Below are positions 1 to 10,624 of a stretch of 64,000 nucleotides of DNA, piece after piece (within the stretch, counting starts at the first letter, position 1; each line of letters opens with the position of its first letter). A program made the position numbers and the translations under genes. Below the pieces are notes generated by a model, which was not told the origin of the DNA, did not search any database, and saw only the letters and a program-made list of their open reading frames with translations. Origin of the DNA: Chrysophaeum taylorii (taxonomy: Eukaryota; Sar; Pelagophyceae; Pelagomonadales; Pelagomonadaceae); contig JAQMWT010000389.1 in assembly GCA_029834535.1 (NCBI GenBank), positions 222,054-286,053 of the forward strand. The letters run 5' to 3'.

Positions 1-2
1 CG

Positions 3-2458
3 CGGGCAGAGCCTCGCGACGGGTTTCGGCGCAAAGACGATACCAAAGACCGCAAGGAGCATTCGGCGGCGGCGTCTCGGAACGAGTCGCGCCGGCGGCC
101 AGACGACGCCGAGATACGACGCCCGCCGTTAGACGAGTCGCGGTCTCGGTCTCGAGACGACGACGGATCGTCGAGGCGCAAGGCCCGGGGTGCCAGGGGC
201 GAGGATGCCCGCGTTCCGAAGCGGGTGCCGCAGCGCGATTATTCTACGTCGTCTCGCGACGACGTCGGCGGCCGACGAGACGCGCGGCGCGGGCAGCGAC
301 TCGACGACGACGGTCGCGAGTTTCGAGGAGAAGCTCGCGCCGGCAGGCAGTATCAGACGACGACGAAGTCTCGAGCTGCTTCTTCCTCTTACCGGAGCGA
401 GCCCGACGATCGGAATCAAGAATGGGCGGACCGTCGCGAGAGGAGGCGATCCTCCTTGTCTCTGGACGACGACGACGACGACGACGAGGCTTCTTATCGC
501 GAGGGCTCGGATCGCGCGGGGCGGCGGGAGACTCGGCGGCGGGGCGAGTATGAAGACGAGGGCTTGCGGCGGCGGCGGCGGCCGCCGCGTCGAGAGTATC
601 GCGAGGAGAGGCGTCGCGACGACGATAGAGGAGACGACGCGCGAGGAGGCGATGATTACGAGGAGCGAGGAGGTTCGAACGATCGAGATGCCGGGCGCAA
701 AAAACGGCGGCTCGCTCGCGACGACGTGGAGCGCAAAAGGCATCGAGGTAGTAGCGTTCGCGAGCAGCAGCGGCGGCGGCGACCGCGAGAGTACGAAGAT
801 GATGAAGAGGAGCAGCGATTGTCGCGGCGAGGCAGCAGCCGAACGGAGGAGCTCGATCGTCGTCGGAGGTCGAGAGATGAGAACAAACGAGCGGACGGGC
901 GAAAGCGTCGGCCGCATTCTCCTCGTGACGACGACGACGACGACGACAGCGCGGTCGCTTCTCGTCGCGGGCGGCGGCGGCGGCGAGAGGAGGATGGCGG
1001 CGACGACAAGAGAGAGCGCGTCCCCGTCGCCCGGAAGGACGAACGGGATGGCGAGGAGCGACGGGGGTCGCGAAGAGACGAGAGCTTGGACTACTACGAC
1101 GACGACGACGACGAGGGGGCGTACGAAAGCGCGAGGCGGCGGCGGCGGCGCGAATACGGAGAAGAGAAATCGCATCGACGGGTTGAGAAGCGGCGCGACG
1201 ACGACGACGATAGCAGAGAGGACGACGCGAGAGCGCGCGTCGCGTCGAGCCGAAAGAAGGAAAACGAAGGTCGTCGTCGTCGCGACGAAGATCGGCGGGA
1301 AGCACCTCGAAGACGAGACGAAAGGAGGCGAGAGGGCGACCGCCGCAGGTCGCGTCGTCGATACGACGACTCTTCGCGCGATCGGAAGCGGTACTACTAC
1401 GAAGAGTCTTCGGACGACGAGCGAAAGGATCGAACGCTTTCGAGAAGAGGCCGTTACGACGACTCCTACTCCGACTCGGATTCTTTCGAGGACCGACGAG
1501 TCCGTTTCCCGCGAATAGTAGACGATTTGCCGATCGACGACAAAGCTAAGAGTATATTGGCCGAATTGTCCGACGGCGCGATCGATATCGTCGTCGCCGA
1601 TTTCCATCGCAGGCAGGACCGCGTCCGCAACCCGAGTGCCTACATCTGCCGCGCCGTCGCGAATCGCCAGAAAATGGAAGAACCGGCGTACTCGTCGGCG
1701 ATCGACGAGCTTCCGATCGACGAGAGAGCGAAACGAGCCCTCGCCGAATTGTCGGGCTCGGAGAGAGACGTCGTCGTCTCGGAGTACTATCGCGTGCGCG
1801 ACAGTCTCCGCAATCCGAGCGCCTACGTGTGTCGCGCGGTCGGCGACCGCCAGCAAAATCGTCGTCAGAACAAAATTCGGGAAGCCGTCGGATTTACGCC
1901 CGTGATAAACGACCTGCCCGTCGACGACGCGACCAAGCGATCTCTCGCGGAGCTACCGCGCGTCGAAGTCGATACTATCGTCGCGCAGTTCCGTCGCGTT
2001 GTCGGCGAAATCGACGATCCGAGCGCCTACGTGATGCGCGCCGTCGCCGATTGTCGGAAGAAATCGGGATATCCGGCCGTCGTCGACGAGCTGCCCGTCG
2101 ACGACAAAGCGAAGAGGATCCTGGTCAACTACATGTCCAGCGCCGAGATCGACGAGCTCGTGGCCGAGTTCGATCGCAGGCGCGACGAGATCCGGAACCC
2201 TAGTGCTTTTTTCTGCCGCGAGGTCACCAGCCGCCGGAAAAATCTTCCTCCCGCGCGCGACTTTCCTCCGATAGTCGACGACCTCCCGATCGACGACGCG
2301 GCCAAAAGGGCGCTCGCCGAATTGCCGGGTGCGGAGATAGACCTGATCACTGCCGAGTTTCAGCGCAAGCGCCAAGGAATCCGGAATCCGAGTGGCTTCA
2401 TCTGTCGACTCGTCTCCAAGGCGACCGCGGGCGCCTACAGGTCTGCCGCCACCAGGTT

Positions 2459-2492
<34 letters not shown>

Positions 2493-2588
2493 GCAACGAA
2501 GGATGAGCCGCCGGAGCCGCCGCCGCCGCCAACCTTCGCGCCGGAGCCGCTTACATTTACGCTGCCGTCGTCGGAGGCGAAGAATTAG
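3..2588 (+). CDS. RD/RS-rich protein with five hnRNP Q acidic-domain-like repeats (5' partial)
   Basis: The frame is open from the first bases of the window, so the true start lies upstream. The first ~430 visible residues are low-complexity Arg/Asp/Ser/Glu with runs of 5-8 Asp, as in SR-like splicing proteins. Then come five tandem ~60-residue domains (about 1500-1665, 1690-1855, 1890-2055, 2070-2235, 2260-2415). Each has a DLPIDD..AK..LAEL start and a (R/D)NPSA(Y/F)-x-C/M-R end. This resembles the acidic (NURR) domain of hnRNP Q/R, whose helix ends in a similar NKSAFLCG-type segment. A poly-Gln run (2458-2492) and a Pro-rich tail follow. The role is probably nuclear RNA binding or splicing; the ARS2 homologue next door fits. 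The family assignment is by eye and only the C-terminal half is informative. Long open frames on the other strand here come from the GA/CG-rich composition. Confidence 0.7.
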
Positions 2589-2939
2589 GAGTAGGAGAGA
2601 GAGAAGGCCATATTTACTTTGTTTTATTTGATTTTATTTGATTTTACACACCATCACCTCACTCAAAACCATTCGTTCGTTCGTTCGTTCTTTCGTTCGT
2701 TCTTTCTTTCTTTCTTTCGACCCGAAAAACAACAACAACACCACCACCACCAGCACCACAGGAAACAAAGACCACCACCACCACCACCACCACCACTTTT
2801 TTTTGTGTGCAGGACAGGAAGGAGGAAAGTATCCATCCGCTGTACCACTCAATCAATACTGGTGCTGCTATTATTATTATTTCACCAGCCGTTATTAGGA
2901 ATATTGTTATTATTTAATAGTACGTTACCCTTCTTGGCG
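2589..2939. other. Intergenic: TTCG/TTTC tract and (ACC)n
   Basis: This is the spacer between the RD-rich gene and the ARS2 homologue. It holds a TTCG/TTTC microsatellite at 2671-2719, ACC and CAC runs at about 2740-2795, and an AT-rich stretch just before the ATG at 2940. It probably contains the 3' UTR of one gene and the promoter and 5' UTR of the next. No gene is supported here. Confidence 0.6.
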
Positions 2940-4784
2940 ATGGGGGACCAGCGGCTGTCACCTTTCAAGAGCTACCGCGCGTTCGTCGCAGCGCAGCGGG
3001 ACGACCTGGACCCCTCGACGTTCGCGAAGCGATATGCCGAGTACAAATCCGGCTACGGGCGCGAGCTCGTGCGACGGTTCTTCGAACGGAACGCGGACTT
3101 CGAATGGTTTAGGGAAAAGTACGACCCGGCGACGATTCGGGCGTTGAAGCGCGAGAAGAAGGCCCGGGCCGCCGCCGAGGCGCGGGCGATCGCGGCGGAG
3201 ATTTCGGGGGACCCCAGCGCCTTTGGACGGCGGGCTTCGCTCGACCCGATCTCTTTGGGTGCCGGCTTCGAAGATTCTGCTCAGGCGTCGCCGTCGCACG
3301 CGGCCGATCGCGTCATTCTAATCACCGGCATCCCCGCCTCCTGCGGGGCGCGGGCCCTCGAGGGGGCGGTGGTCTCGGCCCTCGAGGACCGCGGGGTCGA
3401 AGTGAAGATAGAACGGGTATTGCTCGAACCGAGAAACCGGAGAGACGGCTTCGAAACGGAAGCTTGGGTTATTTTTGAGAATTCCGACGCCGCCAAGGCG
3501 GCCGAGGAAACCTTGGACAAGTCCGCGTGGCTCGAGATCCAAGTCCCCCCGGCCCTCGCGATGGCTCCGCTTTCCTGGCCGTTGCCCGAAGCGGAAACGG
3601 CCGCGAGGGTTGCCGAGAGGGGTTCCAAGATGAGATGTCGCGAGTGTACGGAGCGCGAGTCTTTTCGCGTGCGCGCGCGCCGCGCCTTGGTAGCTGCATC
3701 TACCGGCGGCGTCGACGACTTTGGCCGCGGAGCGCGTCCCCGGCGCTTTCCCCGCCCCGCCTCGAGCTCGAGGCTCTCGGAGCCTTCGAGAATATCCAAA
3801 GATCTCGAGACGGCGAGGGCTATCGCCCGCGCCATGGACGCCAAAGCCGACATCCCCGAGGACTGTCGTCTCGACGCGATCCTCGTCCTCGCGGGAGACG
3901 ATGTCGTGAGCTTGGATGCCAGCGCGGCCTACCTCCGCCGCGTTCACTTGGTCGTCTACTACGCCGCCGCCGTCTGTTCTTCCGAGGTCGAGCTCGTCAG
4001 CCGAGACGTCCCTTGGGTCACGCGCCGCGACAAGGTCCTGGAAGAAGACGGCACCGACGACTGGCCGGAGCTCGACGACTTCGACCAAAAGCTCCGGGAC
4101 ATTCTCGCCGCCGCGAACGACGACGAAGAGGAAGATTACGACTTGGAAGAAGACGCGTTGCTCGAGAAGACGACCGACGAATTCGTCAAGACCCACACTT
4201 CCGAAGAGGACATGGGCCGCGCGCGCTGTGCCTTCGAGTGGTGTCACAAACTTTTTAAATCTGACATGTTTTTGAAAAAACACTTAGCCAACCGTCACGC
4301 CGACTATCTCGAGGCTTGGCTCACTCCGACGCGAAGACCTTTCATGTGGCGACGGTATCAGGCCGACGCGCGCAAGCCCCTTCCTCCAATCCGAACCGAC
4401 AAGGGCGACGAAATCGAGCCCCTCGACCTCCTCGCGGACGACGACGGCGACGACGACCGTCGAAACGACGCCCCCGTTTCTTCTTCTGACCGCAGCCGAC
4501 CCCACAAGCGCTGGTTTCCTCGCCGCGATCCCCCGCCCCCCAAGCGCCACCGCGACGACCCCCGCAAGCTCACCTCATACGCGGACGTCGACGCCCCAAA
4601 ACGCGCCGTCCTCGCCCTCGACTACGGCGTCCTTCTCCCTCCGCCCGCCAAGAAAAAAAAGACCACCACCAACAAGCCTCCTCCTCCTCCTCCTCCTATT
4701 CTCACATCGAAATCACCTTCGCCCCCCGGCGCCGCCGCCGCCCCCCAAACCACCGCGACCGAGGACGCCTCCTCCACCGCCTGA
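2940..4784 (+). CDS. ARS2/SERRATE homologue
   Basis: This 614-residue protein starts at the first ATG with a recognisable N-terminus. Residues 5-75 match the SERRATE/Ars2 N-terminal domain: a SPFKSYRAFVA start, then a YAEYKSGYGREL block and WFREKYDP. Residues ~122-205 look like the divergent RRM of ARS2 (ILITGIP and AWVIFEN as RNP-like strands). Residues ~430-453 form the ARS2 C2H2 finger, C-x4-C-x12-H-x4-H with the hallmark KLFKS. The tail is acidic, then basic and Pro-rich with poly-Lys and poly-Pro, probably disordered. ARS2/SERRATE links the nuclear cap-binding complex to small-RNA processing and RNA decay. The protein is shorter than the animal and plant members (about 700-900 residues). 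The open frame extends upstream to 2619, but that part is low complexity and unlikely to be coding. Confidence 0.85.
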   Translation: MGDQRLSPFKSYRAFVAAQRDDLDPSTFAKRYAEYKSGYGRELVRRFFERNADFEWFREKYDPATIRALKREKKARAAAEARAIAAEISGDPSAFGRRASLDPISLGAGFEDSAQASPSHAADRVILITGIPASCGARALEGAVVSALEDRGVEVKIERVLLEPRNRRDGFETEAWVIFENSDAAKAAEETLDKSAWLEIQVPPALAMAPLSWPLPEAETAARVAERGSKMRCRECTERESFRVRARRALVAASTGGVDDFGRGARPRRFPRPASSSRLSEPSRISKDLETARAIARAMDAKADIPEDCRLDAILVLAGDDVVSLDASAAYLRRVHLVVYYAAAVCSSEVELVSRDVPWVTRRDKVLEEDGTDDWPELDDFDQKLRDILAAANDDEEEDYDLEEDALLEKTTDEFVKTHTSEEDMGRARCAFEWCHKLFKSDMFLKKHLANRHADYLEAWLTPTRRPFMWRRYQADARKPLPPIRTDKGDEIEPLDLLADDDGDDDRRNDAPVSSSDRSRPHKRWFPRRDPPPPKRHRDDPRKLTSYADVDAPKRAVLALDYGVLLPPPAKKKKTTTNKPPPPPPPILTSKSPSPPGAAAAPQTTATEDASSTA

Positions 4785-5131
4785 TGCTTGATGATGATTA
4801 TTTTTATTCAAAAGCTGCTGTGCCCCTCTCGCTCGGAGAGAAGGTGTATACCTTGCCTTGGCCTTCCTCGACTGCTGCTGCTGCTGCTGCTGATTACAAC
4901 AGTACGAAACCGTCGTCGTGTTCGTCGTTTTGCCTTCTTCTCTCTGGTTTTCACAACAGGATATATATACGTTGTACGACAACTATTAATAATACAAAGG
5001 GATCATCGCTAGCAATAATAACGCCTACTACGGGACTCCTACTATTCCTCAACCCTACTAAACACGGGAGGAGGGCTCGGTATGGTTGATATGTTCGATT
5101 GAATTCGCAACATAACCACGTCATCATCATC
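4785..5131. other. Intergenic spacer
   Basis: This 347-bp stretch lies between the ARS2 homologue and the Aha1-like gene. It has a (CTG)n run near 4872-4892 and is otherwise AT-richer than the genes. I see no open frame with recognisable protein and no RNA gene. Confidence 0.5.
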
Positions 5132-5851
5132 ATGCCCGTGGACTACTCCAAGTTCGACAAGATTGTCGACAGCGACGAGGAGCGCGAGGTAAAAAAAGTA
5201 ACGAAAAAAGCGGAATCGACCAAGAAGAAACCCAAGCCGAAGAAGGAGACTCCTCCTCCGGATGACGACGACGACGACGACGACGAGGGTCCAATCACTT
5301 GGTACAAACATCGCGAGACCAAGCTTCCCCCCTGCACGAACGGTCCCGTGAAGACCACCACCGTTTCGGATGGAACGACGACGGTGGGCTCGGCCTGGAA
5401 CGCTGCCGGAACGTGGGAAGAACGCGACGTCATGCCCTGGGTCTGCAGCAAGATGAAAGAGTACGAATCGCTGAGACGAGACTTTGAGCTCGGGGCCATC
5501 GTGGCCACGTCCGTTGAGGTCGAGGGCGACGCGAGCGTCGGGGTCATTCGCGGCAAGACGCGCCACATTTGCGACCTCAACGTATCGTTGAAGTTTGAAG
5601 CGCGCCTCCAAGATGTCGTCGTCGACGGTAAACTTAAGCTCGGGGACTTTTCCCAGGACGACGACATAGAGGCGATTGACCTCTACATCCACCTCGACCC
5701 CACCCACCTCGCCCCCAAGATCCGCCCCCACTTGGGGGGCGTGGGCACCCTCAAATGCAAGACTCCCGACATCGACACACCTCGAACTTTTTCCCACGAT
5801 CTCCTCCACAAACTCAAGCACGACTTTCTCCCGGCTTTCATGGTCCTCTAA
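5132..5851 (+). CDS. Short Aha1-N-domain Hsp90 co-chaperone-like protein
   Basis: A 239-residue protein, started at the ATG giving MPVDYSKFDKIVDSDEE. A Lys-rich linker and a run of eight Asp follow. From residue ~85 there is a GSAWNAAGTWEERD block and a ~140-residue beta-rich domain ending in a VHLD/YIHLD-type strand and a C-terminal helix. This is the pattern of the Aha1 N-terminal domain, which binds the Hsp90 middle segment and stimulates its ATPase. The C-terminal START-like domain of full Aha1 is absent, so the layout is like yeast Hch1, with an added acidic N-terminal leader. The first residues also recall the Cdc37 N-terminus (VDYS..D.I..SD), which may be shared co-chaperone-like composition rather than homology. 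The fold assignment is from sequence pattern only. Confidence 0.7.
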   Translation: MPVDYSKFDKIVDSDEEREVKKVTKKAESTKKKPKPKKETPPPDDDDDDDDEGPITWYKHRETKLPPCTNGPVKTTTVSDGTTTVGSAWNAAGTWEERDVMPWVCSKMKEYESLRRDFELGAIVATSVEVEGDASVGVIRGKTRHICDLNVSLKFEARLQDVVVDGKLKLGDFSQDDDIEAIDLYIHLDPTHLAPKIRPHLGGVGTLKCKTPDIDTPRTFSHDLLHKLKHDFLPAFMVL

Positions 5852-5958
5852 TAATTATTATTCTCGTGACGCTCCATTTTTAATTAATTAAACTGATCTT
5901 TTTTTTTTCCGTCTCGAGGAGGAGGAGGAGGAGGAGAGAAGGCCTGTCGCGACTCGCG

Positions 5959-6153
5959 CTACGCTTTAGAGGCTCGATGCGCGTATTGCAAGAAATAGCG
6001 AGCGACCTCGAACGACGACTCCGGACTGCCTAAAAAGATGGGCTCACGTACGCAGCCGGATCCAGAAGAAAGAAGTCTGTGCGAAGCAGTCCCTTTTTCG
6101 AGAAAAAGCACCGCGGCGTTCTTCCGTCGACCTCCGGAAAGGCTCTGCTCTGC

Positions 6154-6213
<60 letters not shown>

Positions 6214-8226
6214 TCCCAACGTTGTTTTTCGGCGGCGGTCGATGGTCTTGCGCGCGGTCAAGACGAGGAAGCCGCAACAACTGGTACATGAGGACGGATC
6301 GCCCTGATTGTGAGGAGCACGTCGTCGAGGCAACGTATCGCCGAGCCGCGAAAAAATTCGTAATGCAGCAATAACACTTGATGACGTCGTGTCGAACTCG
6401 CTGTTTTTGGATGACTCTCTGCCGAGAAAATGGGCGCGACTAGATTTTTTTCGACGAGGAGGTCGACGTCGAAGCCAAGCAGCGAGCGTGCCGCCCCTCG
6501 GGTTTGTTGCCTCGAACAGCAGATATCCAGGAAAAAACCAGAACATTTCGCGAGCGTCCTTCGCCGCTCGCCCCTGGCCGAATTTTTCCGCACGGTCGTC
6601 AAAAGGTGCGGCGTCTTAGAGTTGGACTCTGTTGTCTTCTCCGGCCACGGCATGAGATAGCTGGCCCGAGTCGCAGGACATGCGCGCGAAGTCGACAGCC
6701 GGATGAAGCGCGAGCTTAATCGACAGACGACGACTATTGCTCTCGCCGTAAAGAGGACGGCGGTTGTTGACCGCGGAGGACGGCGGTTGCGCGGTCAACA
6801 AACAACGGGCTGCGCCGAGATCAAAAGGAGGAGCTCTCCCCGCGTGACTCGGTCGACCAGGCCACATGTGTAGTCTTTGTCGCCGGTTGCCACGACCAAT
6901 CGCGGTGGTTCTCTCGATATACGTAGACGTCTTGTTGGCAGCCACCATTGGCGTGCTTCGGCAGCCAGCTCTCGTCCCCGTGCCGATCCGGTCGTCCAAT
7001 CCGCGACGTGCGCGCCATCCTATGACGCCAAGACCCCAGCGCGTAGTGAGTCTTGGGAGCCAAGCCTAGATCCTCCGCCGCGAACCGAGCCGCTGCGACT
7101 CGGTTCGGGCCTCTCCTCGTCGTCCGCCGCCAGCAACACCTCGTTGAACGCGGCTCTTCGAAAACTTCTTAAGCTTCGACCGCGCGCGTCGATGATATTT
7201 GCGTGGTCAAAGCAAGTTCGTGGCTCTCTGAGGCGGCGGCGGCGGCGGCTTTCTGAGACGACAGCATGTTGATGACCACGACACCGAGAGAACTCTGGGC
7301 GATACCCACAGACTGACGATAGCAGCATCTCTTTATTGGACGCGAGTCGGTGCGATGCTGGCGCTTAATCGTCACCAAGTTACTAGCTCGCAAAAAAGCG
7401 TGCTGCCTGCTGGCTCGTCTAGGGGACGAACGAAGTCCGCCCACCCGGACGACTCGCGAGGCGTTCGGCGGTCGACTGCGTTGGTGCTCATCGCGTCGAA
7501 CCATTCGGAAACCTCGCGGTATCGTGCTGCAGCCGAAACGAGACGAAGCGCTTTTTGGCGGCAACGAGCTGCTGCTGGCCCTCTGCTCGAGGCACAAAGG
7601 GAACGAATTCTTGGACGTTCGAAGTCTTCGGGGCTTTTTCCGAAGATTTCGCCACGCTGCTGGCGCGCGAAGAAAAAAATGGGCACCCCGACGACGACGA
7701 TGAATCAAGAGGCTCTCGCCGAGCAGTGCAAATTGCACAAGCGCGTGGGCATCGTATAAGACTCGGGCTTTCTTGCGCACTAAGCAGAGCAAAATATCTT
7801 CGGGGCCAGCTCGAAGGCTATCGTACGGTGGCGTGCTCGATCTCGACTTTGCTTGGGTGTCTACGAGGACAAAGACTAGATCGCATCCTTCGAGCACACA
7901 TCTAGCGGCGACGCTCATCAAGCCCGAGTTCTCTATCCCAGCGGTCGGTCTCAATAGTTCCACCGAATTGAAGCAGGTGGCGGCGGGCGAGTGTCGTCGT
8001 TGAACGCGGGCCACCAACACCGATCGGTCATCGCGCCGACATTCAAGCAGTCCGTCGAAGAAATAAGCACTTTCGAGATTCGCTTTGGCCATCCATCAAC
8101 GCAGGGGAGCGTCGCCAAGTTTGCCACGCCGTTTCCCCTCGTCGTTTCGTTCCAGCAGCGAAGCCTGCGTTGTATTAGGAAGCGCAAATTTTCGTGCCTT
8201 CGCGTGGTGGGCCGTCGATGCGACAC
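5959..8226 (-). pseudogene. Decayed minus-strand coding remnant, unidentified
   Basis: No intact gene is present, but short protein-like blocks appear on the minus strand in changing frames. One ends at 5959 with a plausible C-terminus (GSPESSFEVARYFLQYA). One near 6265-6380 reads LLLHYEFFRGSAIRCLDDV. One near 7760 reads KARVLYDAHALVQFALLGE. One near 8000-8150 reads RGNGVANLATLPCVDGW. Stops and frame changes separate them, and a CTTT tract sits inside. The family is not recognised; a glycosyltransferase-like origin is possible but unsupported. It could also be an intron-rich gene, but I could not define consistent splice sites. Confidence 0.25.
6154..6215 (+). repeat. (CTTT)n microsatellite
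   Basis: About 15 uninterrupted CTTT units lie roughly 300 bp downstream of the Aha1-like stop codon. The tract interrupts an otherwise decayed minus-strand coding remnant. Confidence 0.95.
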
Positions 8227-8299
8227 CCTCGAAGAGCGCCTGAAACAAGACGCAGGCGGTTTGTTTCTCGCAGCATCGACTCTAAAAACGCGTTCAGTC

Positions 8300-8866
8300 T
8301 GTGCTTTTTCATCGGCGAGGCGCGCGTGCTCGGGTTTGTGGGCGTGCGGAACGCCAAGGAGGACTGATCGGGTGCTTGCCGCTGTTACTTCAGGAAGGGC
8401 TCCAGGCTCTGCTTTGGGTGGCGATGCGCGAGGGGTGCGGCAGGGCGAACCAGGGGCTGTCGATGGGCGTGACCGCCGTCGTGCACGCGCTACCGCTCGC
8501 GTTCACGAAGCGGTCGATGCTGCGGCTGTGGCAGCTCGAGCGAGGACCGCGGCGCTAAGGCTGGCGTCGCGGTGGGCGCGACGGTGGTTCTGGTGCGTTT
8601 CGACGGCGACGTGCGGCGCGATGGTGTTCGAGCTCATGCCGCGATGCACGGTGAGGGGACCCCACTCGCACCAGGTCTGGCCTCTGGTGTTCGTGCCGGC
8701 GAGCTACGTGCGTGCTCTACACGGGCTCTATTTGGTTTGTCTCGCGACCTCAATCCGAACCCCGACCTCTTCTTCGATCTCTCGCTCAAACGTCGTCGGG
8801 GGTCCGAGGATGATGGTGGGGCTCTACATTCTCCTTGGAGTTTTTTTGAGTTTGGGCCTGGTGTAG
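8300..8866 (+). pseudogene. Decayed polytopic membrane protein remnant
   Basis: Three frames contribute protein-like pieces in order: FIGEARVLGFVGVRNAKED (ending in a stop), then LPLLLQEGLQALLWVAMREG with a hydrophobic continuation ending in a stop at about 8556, then HSHQVWPLVFVPASYV and a C-terminal hydrophobic segment MMVGLYILLGVFLSLGLV with a stop at 8866. The order and hydrophobicity suggest one multi-pass membrane protein broken by frameshifts. Very short introns are an alternative. The family is not recognised. Confidence 0.3.
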
Positions 8867-9068
8867 GGTTGGCCTCGACGCTCTGCGTTGCGAGCCTCGC
8901 CCTACGTGCCTCTGCAGAGTGTACTTCCCCGGTGCGACGGCACCAAGGAAGCGGTGGTATTGGAGAGCCGCGCCACCCTCGGTGGTGGCGGCGGCGGCGG
9001 CGGCGCCGGATGTTCCCCCCGGCGTCGCGACGACGATTATCGCGGCCTAGCTGCTGCTGCTGCTGCTA

Positions 9069-10295
9069 CTAGGACGACGACGACGACGACGACGACGACG
9101 TTAGGTATGTTCGCTTGATGTCAGTCGTCGTCATTCCCGAGTCGAGGGCGTCGAGGGCCCGTTGGGCCCGCGCGACGAGGGCGAGGGCCCGCGGCTTGAC
9201 GTCGTCTTCCTCGAGTGGTGGTGGTGGGGGGGATATAGCACTGTTCTCCCCGCCGCCGCCGCCGAGAAGGGAGGCGACGCGATGGGCAAAGTGAGGCCTC
9301 GTCGCGAGGTTCGCGTTGATCACAATCTCGGCCAAACGCGCTCGGCCGGGGTCGTTCGCGTCGAGCGTAGAGAGAGCGGCGAAGGTGGTCTCCAAGGCCA
9401 GGGGGCAGGAAGCACGCATAGCGTCGCGGCCGGCGTCGAGAACCTCGAAAACGGCCTCGGCCCTTTCGCGGGTTTGCCAAGAGACAGAACCTACGAGGGT
9501 TGAGGCGCGGTGCCGCTCCACCTCGACGTTAGCGAGGACGCCCGCCGCATCCTCGGCCTCGGCGACACGCTCGAGGGCCGCCAGCACGGCCTCCGAGCTA
9601 CACAAAGGGCTCGCGAGATCGCGAGGCGGTACGCCGCAGCGTCTCGAAAGAACGACCTCGAGTTCGTCGAGCGGTGCGTATCGGAGCTCCTCGCGGAGCG
9701 CCGCGTAGTCGTCCGAGTTCCGGCGCACGAAGCGCGTCGCGAGACCCAGGCCGAGGCAGTCGCTCGCCGTGAGTCTGGCCCCCGTAAGCGCGACCCAGAG
9801 CCCTATCGGTCTCGGCAAGCGCCGCAAGAAGCTCAAGGACCCCGCGTCGGGGCAGAGCCCGATCCGGCACTCGGGCATCGCGAACACGGTGCCCTCGGTC
9901 ACGACGCGCTCGCGGGACGCAACGAACAGCCCGGCGCCAAAACCCATCGTGACGCCGCTCGATATGGCTATCGACACCTCCCGCTCCTCCAATCGCGCGA
10001 GCGTCTGCGCCTCGCGCCACAAAAAATCTACTACCTCGGACGTCAGGGCTCGGACGTCCCCGCCGGCGCAAAACGCGCGCGAGTCGAGCGAGCTCAGGAG
10101 CACGGCGGGATGTCTCAGCGACTCGAACAGCGCCTCTAACATCGGCGCGTCCACGGCGTTCAGCCGCCGGCCTCGCGCGAGCGTGATCTCTCGCAGCGCG
10201 TTGGGCGTCTCCTCGACCAATATGCTCTTCCGCCGCACCATTTCGGCCTGGATCGACAGCGCGCCGGCACATGCCGTGAACAGTGGGACCCACAT
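9069..10295 (-). CDS. 3-hydroxyisobutyryl-CoA hydrolase-like (crotonase fold)
   Basis: A 408-residue protein of the enoyl-CoA hydratase/isomerase superfamily. FCAGGDVRAL and GVTMGFGAG supply the oxyanion-hole backbone, and FAMPECRIGLCPDAG corresponds to the HIBCH segment carrying the catalytic Glu and Asp. GLGLATRFV matches the family's next conserved block. HIBCH hydrolyses 3-hydroxyisobutyryl-CoA in valine breakdown, usually in mitochondria. I chose the ATG at 10295, which gives a hydrophobic N-terminus (MWVPLFTACAGALSIQ) that could be a targeting sequence. A start at MVRRKS about 18 residues later is also possible. The C-terminus ends in poly-Ser from a GTC repeat, an odd tail that may be recently expanded. 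Other crotonase activities cannot be excluded. Confidence 0.75.
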   Translation of the reverse strand: MWVPLFTACAGALSIQAEMVRRKSILVEETPNALREITLARGRRLNAVDAPMLEALFESLRHPAVLLSSLDSRAFCAGGDVRALTSEVVDFLWREAQTLARLEEREVSIAISSGVTMGFGAGLFVASRERVVTEGTVFAMPECRIGLCPDAGSLSFLRRLPRPIGLWVALTGARLTASDCLGLGLATRFVRRNSDDYAALREELRYAPLDELEVVLSRRCGVPPRDLASPLCSSEAVLAALERVAEAEDAAGVLANVEVERHRASTLVGSVSWQTRERAEAVFEVLDAGRDAMRASCPLALETTFAALSTLDANDPGRARLAEIVINANLATRPHFAHRVASLLGGGGGENSAISPPPPPLEEDDVKPRALALVARAQRALDALDSGMTTTDIKRTYLTSSSSSSSSS

Positions 10296-10459
10296 GTGAC
10301 AACACCACTTTCGACTTGAGCTCGCAATCGGCTCGCAGGCCAACAACAACACCCTCGGCCTCGCCGCGCGATGTGATAACACAACACAACACGAAACAAA
10401 ACCCTTCGTTAGAGTTCATTGTTCCTTGTCAAGTGAGGAGAGCACCCCGCAAAAAGAAA

Positions 10460-10624
10460 ATGGCCAAGACGTCGTCGCACGAGAGGATTGCGAAGGAGCA
10501 GGAGCTGAAAGCAGCCAAGTTCGAAACGCATCGAAGAGGCAGTTCTACTCCAAGCGCGGCGTCGACGCGCTGGAAGCCAACCTCGCTGTGCTCCGCGCTC
10601 GAGAAGATTGGCTTCTCTAGTTGA
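10460..10624 (+). other. Small ORF or decayed gene fragment
   Basis: A 54-codon frame begins MAKTSSHERIAKEQELKAAK, divergent from the HIBCH-like gene with a 164-bp gap. A second frame in the same stretch reads QFYSKRGVDALEANLAVLRA and ends at 10620. The pair looks like one charged helical protein split by a frameshift or a missed splice. No family is recognised. Confidence 0.25.

Noticed and set aside
129-1856. Long minus-strand and second-frame ORFs over the RD-rich gene
   Set aside because: They are Val/Ser/Arg or Thr-rich translations of GAC/CGA repeats and carry no recognisable domain, whereas the plus frame holds five conserved domains.
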